Shown one piece after another: positions 26,701 through 33,715 of a DNA stretch of 64,000 nucleotides. The position numbers were made by a program, and so were the translations under genes. Each line of letters begins with the position of its first letter. Positions within the stretch are counted from its first letter, which is position 1. Under the pieces are notes generated by a model. The model saw only the letters and a list, made by a program, of their open reading frames with translations. It did not search any database and was not told the DNA's origin. Origin of the DNA: Planctomycetota bacterium. Its GTDB lineage: Bacteria > Planctomycetota > Planctomycetia > Gemmatales > Gemmataceae. The stretch spans positions 1-64,000 of the forward strand of contig JAIOPV010000196.1 in NCBI GenBank assembly GCA_021413735.1, in the 5' to 3' direction.

Positions 26701-27365
26701 GTGCCCTTCTGGCAATCAGTGGTGTTCTGCTTCCAGATCGGCCCCTTCTTGTCACTGCTCTGGAGACCGTTCGGGCCGCTGTCGCCGATGGTGAAATACA
26801 GCTTGCCGTCTGGCCCGATGTTGATGCCGTGGACGCCGTGGTCGTGGTCGAAACCGCCGAACCCCGTGAGGAACTTCTTCGGCGGGCCGTCCGCTTTCAG
26901 GTCGCCGTCCTTGTCCTCGAACACGAGGATGTCGGGCGACTGACACACGAACACCTTCTGCCCCTTGCCGTCCGGGTACGGTGCGACGCAGACGCCGAGC
27001 GGCCCGTAGAGGTCTTCGCCCTGGTAGAACGTGACCGCCTTCGACGCCTTGCCCTCGCCCTTCTCGTCGATCAGCACCTGAATGCGGTCGCCTTCCTTGC
27101 GGATGATCGGCCGACCGAATCCCTTGCGGCGGTAGTTCACGGCTTCCGCGACCCACACGCGACCCTTGTGGTCGACGTCGATGCTGGTGGGGTTGATGAG
27201 CATCGGCTCGGCGGCGAACAGCTCGACCTGGAAGCCGTCTGCGACCTTGAGCGCCTTCAGTGCGTCTTCAGGCGAAAGCGGCCCGCCCTTGGGCTGGGCG
27301 TTGGCCAGCGTCGTGGACGCAAGAAGCAGGACGAGGGGCGTTAGCCCCCGGAACAACGACCGCAT
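23745..27365 (-). CDS. PVC-type membrane-bound dehydrogenase/HEAT/cytochrome c protein
   Basis: The start at 27365 has GGAG upstream and gives a signal peptide (MRSLFRGLTPLVLLLASTTL, then ANAQ). The 1206-residue protein runs: an N-terminal propeller (GRVWVAEAVNYRRKG, NIGPDGKLYFTIGDSGPNG, VCVAPDGSIFVADWYDRG), a middle of HEAT-like helical repeats (residues about 450-880), a cytochrome c domain with CAKCH near residue 917 and MIGKKGSRENLFESILLP, and a final beta-sandwich (AKLWINGKEVYTTRET, NTILLKVANGNNPHGFYFSL) that looks carbohydrate-binding. This is the hallmark planctomycete heme protein thought to oxidise sugars outside the cytoplasm. It is monocistronic with its own terminator. Confidence 0.93.
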   Translation of the reverse strand: MRSLFRGLTPLVLLLASTTLANAQPKGGPLSPEDALKALKVADGFQVELFAAEPMLINPTSIDVDHKGRVWVAEAVNYRRKGFGRPIIRKEGDRIQVLIDEKGEGKASKAVTFYQGEDLYGPLGVCVAPYPDGKGQKVFVCQSPDILVFEDKDGDLKADGPPKKFLTGFGGFDHDHGVHGINIGPDGKLYFTIGDSGPNGLQSSDKKGPIWKQNTTDCQKGTVWRCDMDGTNLELIAHNFRNNYEACVDSFGEVWLSDNDDDGNQQTRICFVMPGGNYGYGPRGAGQTHWHEEQPGIVHKTLRTGFGSPTGITFYEGSMFDKKYRGSLLHCDAGPREVRWFHRKPKGAGYELEKELLLTSSDNWFRPSDVCVAPDGSIFVADWYDRGVGGHGMGDPTDGRIYRITPKGHKGYTIPEVKLDTKENVLAALGSPNQATRALAISKLYSLDAQQALTWLAGGMMDSVDPRVAVLCYWHVGLIGDRIPVEKRPQEAMIGWLRFMLAASEIPELDPHVIRINEAIFAHSSTPRPKLGPPESPEKVERNLKRHSIAACREMLLAARMEPVEFVQRSFYALAKRYDGQDIFYRAALNIACGTDPTRRDAILADFDKHFPEWDDKVADLVWELRPKSVLPRLGKLLADAKLTAMQKARIIDIIASNDDPTAGQSMLEVLKSDAAPEVKARAIDSLKLYLPTKWKALQGGKELGGVIDQLLKDAKSQATGLQLIAAIGSADRVGVVATLATDDKASLDIRKEAVRTLGKIPAAESVAALIKVGTPEGPLSIECVKSLGELLPKGQKPPAYSTTALNAIAKGVLAEKATAELKSACLSAFAGNQAGSQWLLDAHKKGELPKDLVAETGRLLRNSPFQGLRNQALLAFPAAGKLNPKNLPAIAELAKRAGDVARGKAVWNASLAGAAQCAKCHMVRGIGGQVGPDLSMIGKKGSRENLFESILLPSKAIADQYLQSSVTTNAEVTISGLLISETPTSITLRDANGKDTTVNKKDIEGPVRKLKVSIMPEDIVASLNEDELIDLVAYLETLKTAAYTPDTFAIIGPFPGENMEAALDMEHGPEKGEFNPNAVYTWKGVTSVGWKTVRPDGKGYFDLAAYHGDKGNNSASYMYTEVDSPADQAGEVLLGPDDGAKLWINGKEVYTTRETKAAAPETHKVPVKLVKGKNTILLKVANGNNPHGFYFSLTSAEEVKPIVKK

Positions 27366-27434
27366 AGGTAAGGCTCCGAGCGGAGAGACGAGGAACAGGC
27401 AGGTTTGAACAGTGTACCGCGAGAACATGCGGAT

Positions 27435-27500
27435 GTGTAGCGGTGGTCCCAACGGGACCACGATATCGCAATGCCAGCCCCGGTGGGGCTGGTGCTAAAC
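27435..27500. repeat. REP-like double hairpin overlapping the recD2 stop (family A)
   Basis: Two adjacent hairpins (GGTGGTCCC-AAC-GGGACCAC and CCAGCCCC-GGT-GGGGCTGG) end in GCTAAAC at 27494-27500. On the minus strand this end reads GTTTAGC and supplies the last codon GTT and the TAG stop of recD2, as happens at the transposase stop at 645-647. Confidence 0.7.
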
Positions 27501-29741
27501 GGATTGCAAACGCCACTTCAGCAGCGAATAACGTTGCTTCGTCTCGGCGCTGTTGACGGCCTTCCACAGCGCCTTGCGACTACCTACAAGCGCGACGAGC
27601 TTTCGACCGCGTGTGATGCCGGTGTAGATCAGGTTTCGCTGCAACATCGTGAAGTGCTGGTAATGCACCGGGATTATCACGGCCGGATATTCGCTACCCT
27701 GCGACTTGTGGATTGAGCAGGCATACGCCAGTTGCAGTTCGTCGAGATCGTTGAAGTCGTACTCCACGGGGCGGCCATCGAACTCGACCACGAGCATCTG
27801 ATCGTCCGCATCGACACCCACCACGCGGCCGATGTCGCCGTTGAAGACCTCGCGGTCGTAGTTGTTCTTCATCTGCATCACCTTGTCGCCCGTGCGGAAG
27901 GTGTTGTCGAATCGCTTCACTTCGTCGATGCCGTGCCGCGGCGGGTTCAACGCCGCCTGCAACTCGCGGTTCAGATTCGCGACGCCGAGCGTGGTCTTCA
28001 CCTGCGGGCTGAGCACCTGCACATCGCGGAACGCATCGAGGCCGAACTTCTTGGGGATGCGTTCCGTCACCATCTGGCGAATGATGCCGATGACTTGGTC
28101 GGGTTCGTTCGCTTCGATGAAGTAGAAATCGCCGCTGCCACCGGGCGGAGCAGATTCGGGCACTTCGCCCCGGTTGACCGAGTGAGCCGCCCGCACGATC
28201 CAACTGCTGCCAGCCTGCCGGTGAACTTCTGTGAGCCTCGCGACGGGCACCGTTTTCGATTCGATGAGATCGGTCAGCACCGAACCAGCGCCGACAGACG
28301 GAAGTTGATCGACGTCGCCGACGAACACGACGCACGCCCACGGCGGCACCGCCTGCAACAAGCGATTCATCAGTACGACATCGACCATCGACGTTTCATC
28401 GACGACGAGCAAATCGGCATCGAGCGGGTTCTCGCGGCCACGCTTGAAGCCGCCGACTCCCGGATCGAATTCGAGCAGTCGGTGAATGGTCTTCGCTTCG
28501 CGGCCGGTGGATTCCGTGAGGCGTTTCGCGGCTCGGCCAGTGGGAGCGCAGAGCAGCACTCGCAGCGACTTCGCCAGGAAAATCTCGATGATGGCGCGAA
28601 CGATGGTGGTCTTGCCGGTGCCGGGACCGCCGGTCACGACGACCATTTTGTTCGCGACCGCTTCCTGAATCGCGACTCGCTGACTGCCCGCGAGTTGGAT
28701 TCCCATTTTCTTCTCGACCCACGCAATCGCCGGACTCATGTCCACCGCCGGCAGCGGGTGCGGTCCTTTGGCGAGAGCCTTGATTGCACGAGCTGTGCCG
28801 AGTTCCGCGAGGAACAGCGACTTGAGGAAGATCAGGCTTTCGGAAGGCGGAGGGCGGAGGGCGGAAGGCGGAGCAGCTTGGTTTTCCTCCCCCTTCTGCT
28901 CTCCGCCTTCCGCCTTCCCAGCAGAGTCTCGCACCACTTCGTCCACGATCCGCAATTGCTCAATCGCGTCCGCGATGCCTTTCTCGGGGATCTCCGTCAT
29001 CTCGACGGCACGCGCACAAAGTAGCTCCTCGGGGTAGCCGACGTGTCCGTCACCGCTCGCTTCCGAGAGAACGTGACGCACCGCAGCCTGTGCGCGAAAC
29101 GGCGAATCGGGCGGTATGCCGAGCTTCTTCGCGAGTTCATCCGCGGTTGCGAAGCCGACGCCCCAGATGTCGGCACTGAGTCGATACGGGTTCGCCTTGA
29201 TGAGTTCGATCGCCTGATCGCCGTAGGTCTTGTAGATGCGAACGGCACGAGCCGTCCCGATGCCGTGCGACTGCAAGAACACCATGATCTTTCGCGATTC
29301 GCGTTGTTCCTCCCAGCTCTTGCGAATCTTCTCGATCATCTTCGCGCCGATGCCCTTCACCTGCGTCAAAAACGTCGGCGACTTCTCCAGCACCTCCAGC
29401 GTGCTCTCTTTGAACACGTCCACGATCCGCTGTGCGAACTTCGGACCGATGCCCTTGATGAGCCCGCTGCCGAGATACTTTGCGATCCCCTCGGCGGTGT
29501 GCGGCGGGTTCGTCTTGATCTCGCTGGCCTTGAACTGCTGGCCATGCGTGCGGTCGGTGGTCCACTCCCCGGAAGCGGAGACGTATTCCCCCGCGACGAC
29601 CTGCTGCGTGTGCCCGACAACGGTGACGAGATCGCGGTGGCCGGGAGCCAGTACCCGCAGCACGCAGTATCCGTTATCCAGATTGTGAAACGTGATCCGC
29701 TCGACCACGCCCGTCACTTGTTCGGCCACATGAAACCTCAT
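27495..29741 (-). CDS. recD2: RecD2-type ATP-dependent DNA helicase
   Basis: This SF1B 5'-3' helicase acts in DNA repair without RecBC. The 748-residue protein has the RecD2 N-terminal domain (VTGVVERITFHNLDNGYCVL), helix-hairpin-helix repeats (GIGPKFAQRIVDVF, VKGIGAKMIEKIRKSW), the Walker A site VTGGPGTGKTTIVRAI near residue 374, Walker B VVDETSMVD near 447, and C-terminal motifs MQMKNNYDREVFNGDIG, YACSIHKSQGSEYPAVIIP and YTGITRGRKLVALVGS. At about residues 273-300 an Ala/Glu/Pro-rich stretch encoded by a hairpin repeat interrupts the link between the HhH and motor domains. The stop codon lies in a REP-like element. Confidence 0.95.
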   Translation of the reverse strand: MRFHVAEQVTGVVERITFHNLDNGYCVLRVLAPGHRDLVTVVGHTQQVVAGEYVSASGEWTTDRTHGQQFKASEIKTNPPHTAEGIAKYLGSGLIKGIGPKFAQRIVDVFKESTLEVLEKSPTFLTQVKGIGAKMIEKIRKSWEEQRESRKIMVFLQSHGIGTARAVRIYKTYGDQAIELIKANPYRLSADIWGVGFATADELAKKLGIPPDSPFRAQAAVRHVLSEASGDGHVGYPEELLCARAVEMTEIPEKGIADAIEQLRIVDEVVRDSAGKAEGGEQKGEENQAAPPSALRPPPSESLIFLKSLFLAELGTARAIKALAKGPHPLPAVDMSPAIAWVEKKMGIQLAGSQRVAIQEAVANKMVVVTGGPGTGKTTIVRAIIEIFLAKSLRVLLCAPTGRAAKRLTESTGREAKTIHRLLEFDPGVGGFKRGRENPLDADLLVVDETSMVDVVLMNRLLQAVPPWACVVFVGDVDQLPSVGAGSVLTDLIESKTVPVARLTEVHRQAGSSWIVRAAHSVNRGEVPESAPPGGSGDFYFIEANEPDQVIGIIRQMVTERIPKKFGLDAFRDVQVLSPQVKTTLGVANLNRELQAALNPPRHGIDEVKRFDNTFRTGDKVMQMKNNYDREVFNGDIGRVVGVDADDQMLVVEFDGRPVEYDFNDLDELQLAYACSIHKSQGSEYPAVIIPVHYQHFTMLQRNLIYTGITRGRKLVALVGSRKALWKAVNSAETKQRYSLLKWRLQSV
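28843..28920. repeat. GGCGGAAG-type hairpin repeat inserted in recD2 (type S), copy 2
   Basis: Purine-rich units GGCGGAGGGCGGAAG (about 28846-28873) face inverse units CTCCGCCTTCCGCC (28901-28914) across a loop of about 27 bases, with CAG/CTG continuing the stem. The element is read in frame as part of recD2 and adds about 26 residues rich in Ala, Glu, Gly and Pro. It resembles the palindromic insertions known inside Rickettsia genes in principle, not in sequence. Confidence 0.7.
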
Positions 29742-29750
29742 CTGCTCAGA

Positions 29751-29776
29751 CGCTCCCCTTCGGGACGCGGCTAAAC
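29751..29776. repeat. REP-like hairpin upstream of recD2 (family A, half element)
   Basis: The hairpin ends in GCTAAAC (29770-29776). Its inverse is nearly the same sequence as the element at 55811-55836: both read GTTTAGCCGCG, then C.CGAAG.GGAGCG. It lies just upstream of the recD2 start. Confidence 0.6.
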
Positions 29777-29858
29777 ATCCTGCAAATCACCCAACCACCG
29801 ACGATACCCGAGTTCTTGTGAATGTCCAACCGGGTAGCGGGTTCGTACCTCTGATCTC

Positions 29859-31520
29859 ATGCGAAATGCTGCCGTGTTGCTCGTTTACGTTGCTGTTCTT
29901 GGGTTCGGCCTCTTCCAGACGTTCGGCCCTGTCCTGAAGTCCGGATTCGCCAGCGTCCAGACCGAACGCGGCGACGGGATGCTCAACCACTACATCCTCG
30001 AACATAGCTGGCAATCGCTCACGAACTCGGACTACCGGGCGTCGCTGTTCAGCCCGCCGTGCTTCTACCCCGCCCGCTCGACCTTGTGGTACTCGGAACA
30101 CCTCCTCGGCGTCGCCCCGATCTATTGGGGTCTGCGGGTCGTGATGCCGTTCGACCTCGCGTATCAGTGGTGGCAGATCATCCTCGAAGCGTTAAATTTC
30201 GTGGCGTTCGCCCTGGTCGTTCGTTGGCTCCGCGGACCGCACATTCTGGCGCTCCTCGGCGGCTACCTCTGGGCGTTCTCGCTCATCAACATCGACCAGA
30301 TCAAGCATCAGCAGATGATCCCGCGATTCGCGATGGTGCTGGCCGCGTATCACGCCTGGCAGTTCGTTCTCGCGGTTGGTTCGACGGCCTCGAATCCCAG
30401 TCGGCACCTGAACCGAATGATGGCGGCCGTGTTCCTCCAGGGAATCACCTGTGTGAACACCGGCTGGTTCCTCGTCACGAGCATCGCGACATTCTTACCA
30501 CTTGCGCTGTGTCTCACACCCGGCGGTTGGCGAAACACGTTCCGTTTCCTTTGGGGACACCGCTTGCGTGTGGCACTGATCGTCGGTGGTTGGACGGGAG
30601 CACTTCTCGCGGCGTATGTGCCGTATTTCGTGGTGAACTGGGGACTGAGCCGCGGTTACAAGGAATGCATCCCATTGATGCCGACGCAGGATGCATGGCT
30701 CGCGGGTGTGCCCGGAACCATTTGGGAACCGGTGACCGCGCCGTTTCGTGTGGAAGTGATCGACGAAAGCTGGCTCTTTTGCGGCTTCGGGATCGACCTC
30801 CTGATGCTGGTGGCGATCATCAGTCTGGTCGTCTCATTGGTGCTTTCGATGATCGGCTGGAAAGCACGACGGCCCGAATCCGGAATCGCATTGGCGGCAC
30901 TTCTCACGGCTGTCGTGTGGATTCTTTTCACGCTCAAAGTTGACCCAGGCGACCGTTCGTTGTGGGAATTGGTCCGGCACATCCCCGGCGGCACAGCGAT
31001 TCGAGCCGTGTCGCGGGTATACGTGACGGTGTATCTGTTCGGCGTGCTCGGCGCGTTGATGTGGCTGGCACGAGTAACGGAATCGCTTCGCTCGCCGATT
31101 CGTTCGCTGCTGCTGGGACTGATCGCGGGCGTGTGCATCATCGAGCAATACGGCTACACGCCGCCGAGTTTCGAGAAGCAGGACTTCTACCCAATCGTGG
31201 ACCGCACCGCTGAGGAACTGAAGAAGGGCGACATTGGGTACGTCATCCCGCGATACACGGATACCAAGGGAGCGACACCGCCTGATAAGGTTTACGGTGA
31301 AGTCTTGGGCATGTGGTGCGGGTTGCGAGCGAATGTTCCCGTTGTGAACGGCTATTCAGGTCGTGTTCCCGATGAAGTGTTCCATGCGGCCATCGCAGCC
31401 CCCGACATCTGGCGAGTGAACGAGATTCGTCGCTGGCTGAAGGGCAAGTTCCACGGCACCCTCGCGCTCGTCGATCCTGATAATCTCGATGCCACGGTCA
31501 TCATCGTGATCGACGAGTAA
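29859..31520 (+). CDS. Polytopic membrane protein, GT-C glycosyltransferase-like
   Basis: The 553-residue protein has about ten hydrophobic helices (AAVLLVYVAVLGFGLFQTFG, NFVAFALVVRWL, LVTSIATFLPLALCL, LLMLVAIISLVVSLVLSMIG, GIALAALLTAVVWILFTL). An acidic motif after helix 1, ERGDGMLNHYILEHSWQSL, resembles the first extracytoplasmic loop of GT-C mannosyltransferase-like proteins, where an Asp is catalytic. I cannot place it in a named family. It precedes a GT2 glycosyltransferase and a deacetylase on the same strand, which fits surface polysaccharide or lipid glycosylation, but a family B palindrome separates it from them. Confidence 0.65.
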   Translation: MRNAAVLLVYVAVLGFGLFQTFGPVLKSGFASVQTERGDGMLNHYILEHSWQSLTNSDYRASLFSPPCFYPARSTLWYSEHLLGVAPIYWGLRVVMPFDLAYQWWQIILEALNFVAFALVVRWLRGPHILALLGGYLWAFSLINIDQIKHQQMIPRFAMVLAAYHAWQFVLAVGSTASNPSRHLNRMMAAVFLQGITCVNTGWFLVTSIATFLPLALCLTPGGWRNTFRFLWGHRLRVALIVGGWTGALLAAYVPYFVVNWGLSRGYKECIPLMPTQDAWLAGVPGTIWEPVTAPFRVEVIDESWLFCGFGIDLLMLVAIISLVVSLVLSMIGWKARRPESGIALAALLTAVVWILFTLKVDPGDRSLWELVRHIPGGTAIRAVSRVYVTVYLFGVLGALMWLARVTESLRSPIRSLLLGLIAGVCIIEQYGYTPPSFEKQDFYPIVDRTAEELKKGDIGYVIPRYTDTKGATPPDKVYGEVLGMWCGLRANVPVVNGYSGRVPDEVFHAAIAAPDIWRVNEIRRWLKGKFHGTLALVDPDNLDATVIIVIDE

Positions 31521-31535
31521 TTGAGGTTTCATCGG

Positions 31536-31570
31536 ATTGTGGTCCGCTCGCTCCGCGAGCGGACCACAAT
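31536..31570. repeat. 35-base perfect palindrome (family B), copy 2
   Basis: Arms of 16 bases (31536-31551 and 31555-31570) enclose TCC. The first 27 bases match the arm at 21898. It lies 16 bases after the stop of the membrane protein and 75 before the GT2 start, so it could act as a terminator. Confidence 0.85.
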
Positions 31571-31644
31571 TTCAAATTCTGGGGTTGCGTTCATCGCGAC
31601 CCCTCGGTATCTGCCTCCCACGCCCTCTTACCCTCTGTGCCGCA

Positions 31645-32733
31645 ATGGTCGCAACAAGCGCGGCCCTGGTGCTGCTCGTCCTCGCGACGACGGCGTGCCT
31701 GGGCTACTTCGTGTTCACGCTTGCGGGCCTGCTGCCTCGGCGGGCGCGGCTTCCGCTCGCTCCGACGCACTCATTCGCGATACTCATTCCTGCGCACAAC
31801 GAAGAAACCGGACTGCCCGCGACTTTGCGAAGCATCACGGAGTTGGACTACCCCGAGAAACTCCTGCGGGTGTGGGTCGTCGCGGATAACTGCACCGATG
31901 GCACAGCGAGTGTGCCGCGTGCGTTCGGGATGCGCTGCATCAAACGCCACGATGCCGAGAAACGCGGGAAGGGTTACGCCGTCGCGTTCGGGTTGCAATC
32001 GCTGCTCCCCGATTTGCCCGACATCGTTCTGATCCTCGACGCGGATTGTCAGTTGAACGCGCTCGCACTTCGTGCGATGGATGCAGTGTTCGCGGCAGGT
32101 GCGGACGTGGTGCAAGCAGCGGTGCGTTCACACAATGCCGACGACGGACCGACGGGCTACGTCGCGGCTGTCGGGGCCGCAGTGGATGAAGCGATCGCAG
32201 CTGGGATGGATCGGTTCGGCCAATCAGTGCCGCTGCGAGGCACAGGAATGGCCTTTCGGCGACACGTACTGGAGCGGGTGCCGTGGACGGCGTTTGGTCT
32301 GGTCGAAGATGCGGAGTATTCGCGGCAATTGCAGGGTGCAGGCGTTCGTGTACGGCATTGCCGTGACGCGATCGTGAGTAGCGATTCGCCGAGCAGTTGG
32401 AAGGTGATGGGCCGTCAACGCAGACGGTGGCGAACCGCTGGCCTGCTAACGAGCAAGCCGTTGGGCTTGGCATTGATTGCGGCTGCGGCGGCAGTGGCGT
32501 TTGCATGTCGATTCGTGTGGTGGCCAGCGTCGTTGTTGTTGGTGACGGCTGCCGTTTATGGTCGTGCGGCGGCTTCCGTGGGGCTGTCGTGGCGACGTGT
32601 CGGGTTACTGCTGAAGTCGCCTTTGGTGGTGTTGCGGCTCGCTTGCGTGACGCTTGCGGGACTTGTTCAGAAGAAACCGACGACGTGGCAACGTACTCCG
32701 CGACCGGGTGAGACCGGAAGGCGGGCCGCGTGA
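31645..32733 (+). CDS. Family 2 glycosyltransferase, membrane-attached
   Basis: The start at 31645 gives an N-terminal membrane helix (MVATSAALVLLVLATTACLG); the frame upstream is translated palindrome. The 362-residue protein has the GT2 core: FAILIPAHNEETGLPATLRS, VVADNCTDGTA, KRGKGYAVAFGL, the DxD-type LILDADCQ, the acceptor Asp in VEDAEYSRQLQ and a QxxRW-like GRQRRRWRT. Two further membrane helices lie at the C-terminus (ALIAAAAAVAFACRFVWWP). This is the layout of processive or lipid-linked sugar transferases. It overlaps the deacetylase gene by 4 bases (32730-32733), so the two are translationally coupled. Confidence 0.92.
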   Translation: MVATSAALVLLVLATTACLGYFVFTLAGLLPRRARLPLAPTHSFAILIPAHNEETGLPATLRSITELDYPEKLLRVWVVADNCTDGTASVPRAFGMRCIKRHDAEKRGKGYAVAFGLQSLLPDLPDIVLILDADCQLNALALRAMDAVFAAGADVVQAAVRSHNADDGPTGYVAAVGAAVDEAIAAGMDRFGQSVPLRGTGMAFRRHVLERVPWTAFGLVEDAEYSRQLQGAGVRVRHCRDAIVSSDSPSSWKVMGRQRRRWRTAGLLTSKPLGLALIAAAAAVAFACRFVWWPASLLLVTAAVYGRAAASVGLSWRRVGLLLKSPLVVLRLACVTLAGLVQKKPTTWQRTPRPGETGRRAA

Positions 32734-33356
32734 AGTTTGCTCGTCGCGTGAGTTGGGCGAAGCGAACCGCTTGGCGACTCGTGGGGTGTCGCAGCGCAGC
32801 CCCGTTGGGGCTGCGGCTAAACAATGTGTTCCTCACGTTCGACGATGGACCGCATCCCGAACACACGCCGACGGTGCTCGATCGCCTCGCCAAGCACAAC
32901 CTCACGGCCGCGTTCTTTCTCGTGGGCAAACGAATCGCCGACCCCGCTCTCGTTCAGCGGATCGTTGATGCGGGGCACGTTCTCGGCAATCACACATTCT
33001 CGCATGCCGTCCCGAAGTGGAGTGACACCGCGTTGTCACTCGCCGATGTGCGGCGCTGTCAGGAACAGATTCCGAACGCGAAGCTGTTCCGCCCGCCAAT
33101 GGGGAGGCTCACCCCCGGATTGTGGCTCGCGGCTCGACGCTGTGGATTGCGGATTGTGAACTGGTCGTTGGATAGCGGCGACTGGCGCTGTCGGAGTGCA
33201 GCGGACGCGGCGATGTGTGCGGCTGAAGTCCTTCAACTCGTACAACCCGGCGACGTGATTCTGTTCCACGACGATCATCCCTGGATCGGCCCGATTCTCG
33301 ATGCGGTATTGCCCGCACTTGCCAATCGGTTCACGGCCAGCACGAGCAATCCGTAG
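32730..33356 (+). CDS. Polysaccharide deacetylase (NodB/CE4)
   Basis: The enzyme removes acetyl groups from N-acetylglucosamine polymers. CE4 motifs are all visible: FLTFDDGPHPEHTP, the zinc site LGNHTFSHAVP, the RPPMGRLTP motif, VNWSLDSGDW and the late VILFHDDHP. It starts with GTG overlapping the GT2 stop, giving 208 residues. The first 30 residues (RLVGCRSAAPLGLRLNN) are unusual: part of them is encoded by a family A palindrome at 32791-32822. Members often begin only a few residues before the TFDDGP motif. It overlaps the convergent small membrane gene by 82 bases. Confidence 0.92.
   Translation: MKFARRVSWAKRTAWRLVGCRSAAPLGLRLNNVFLTFDDGPHPEHTPTVLDRLAKHNLTAAFFLVGKRIADPALVQRIVDAGHVLGNHTFSHAVPKWSDTALSLADVRRCQEQIPNAKLFRPPMGRLTPGLWLAARRCGLRIVNWSLDSGDWRCRSAADAAMCAAEVLQLVQPGDVILFHDDHPWIGPILDAVLPALANRFTASTSNP
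32791..32822. repeat. REP-like hairpin inside the deacetylase gene (family A)
   Basis: GCAGCCCC and GGGGCTGC face each other across GTT, followed by GGCTAAAC ending at 32822. It is read through in frame just before the catalytic FLTFDDGP motif. Confidence 0.65.
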
Positions 33357-33715
33357 CTCATCAGCCCCGGCCCCTCGCTTGCTGCCCACCACCACGGCAA
33401 GCCGGCATCGACATCGACCGCCAGCATGGCGGCCCCAATCGCAATGTGCAGTTTCGCCAGGAATGGCACCGCAGCGCGATAGCGTTCCCAGTTCAGGGTG
33501 ACGCCGAGCAAAACGATTCCGTGCATTCCGTACACAAGCGACAGCGACCGTGCCATGTATCGTGTCAGTGGCACGTTCGCGAGTTCGCCAAGCCCGAGCA
33601 TGTCGCGGTGAACGGCGTCCATCCACGCGAACGGCAGCAGAGCGCACGGCAACGCGAAGAGCAGTATCCCCGCGTTGAGTTGCAGCAAGCGGAACAGGAG
33701 TCGTTCAGCGGTCAT
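33275..33715 (-). CDS. Small membrane protein coupled to the patatin gene
   Basis: The ATG at 33715 overlaps the TGA stop of the patatin gene (ATGA), a sign of translational coupling, and is preferred over an ATG at 33754. The 146-residue product has about four helices (LQLNAGILLFALPCALLPFA, SLSLVYGMHGIVLLGVTL, LAKLHIAIGAAMLAVDV, GLMSYGLLVLAVNRLA) and no recognised family. Its 3' end overlaps the convergent deacetylase gene by 82 bases. Coupling suggests it works with the patatin protein in the membrane. Confidence 0.75.
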   Translation of the reverse strand: MTAERLLFRLLQLNAGILLFALPCALLPFAWMDAVHRDMLGLGELANVPLTRYMARSLSLVYGMHGIVLLGVTLNWERYRAAVPFLAKLHIAIGAAMLAVDVDAGLPWWWAASEGPGLMSYGLLVLAVNRLASAGNTASRIGPIQG

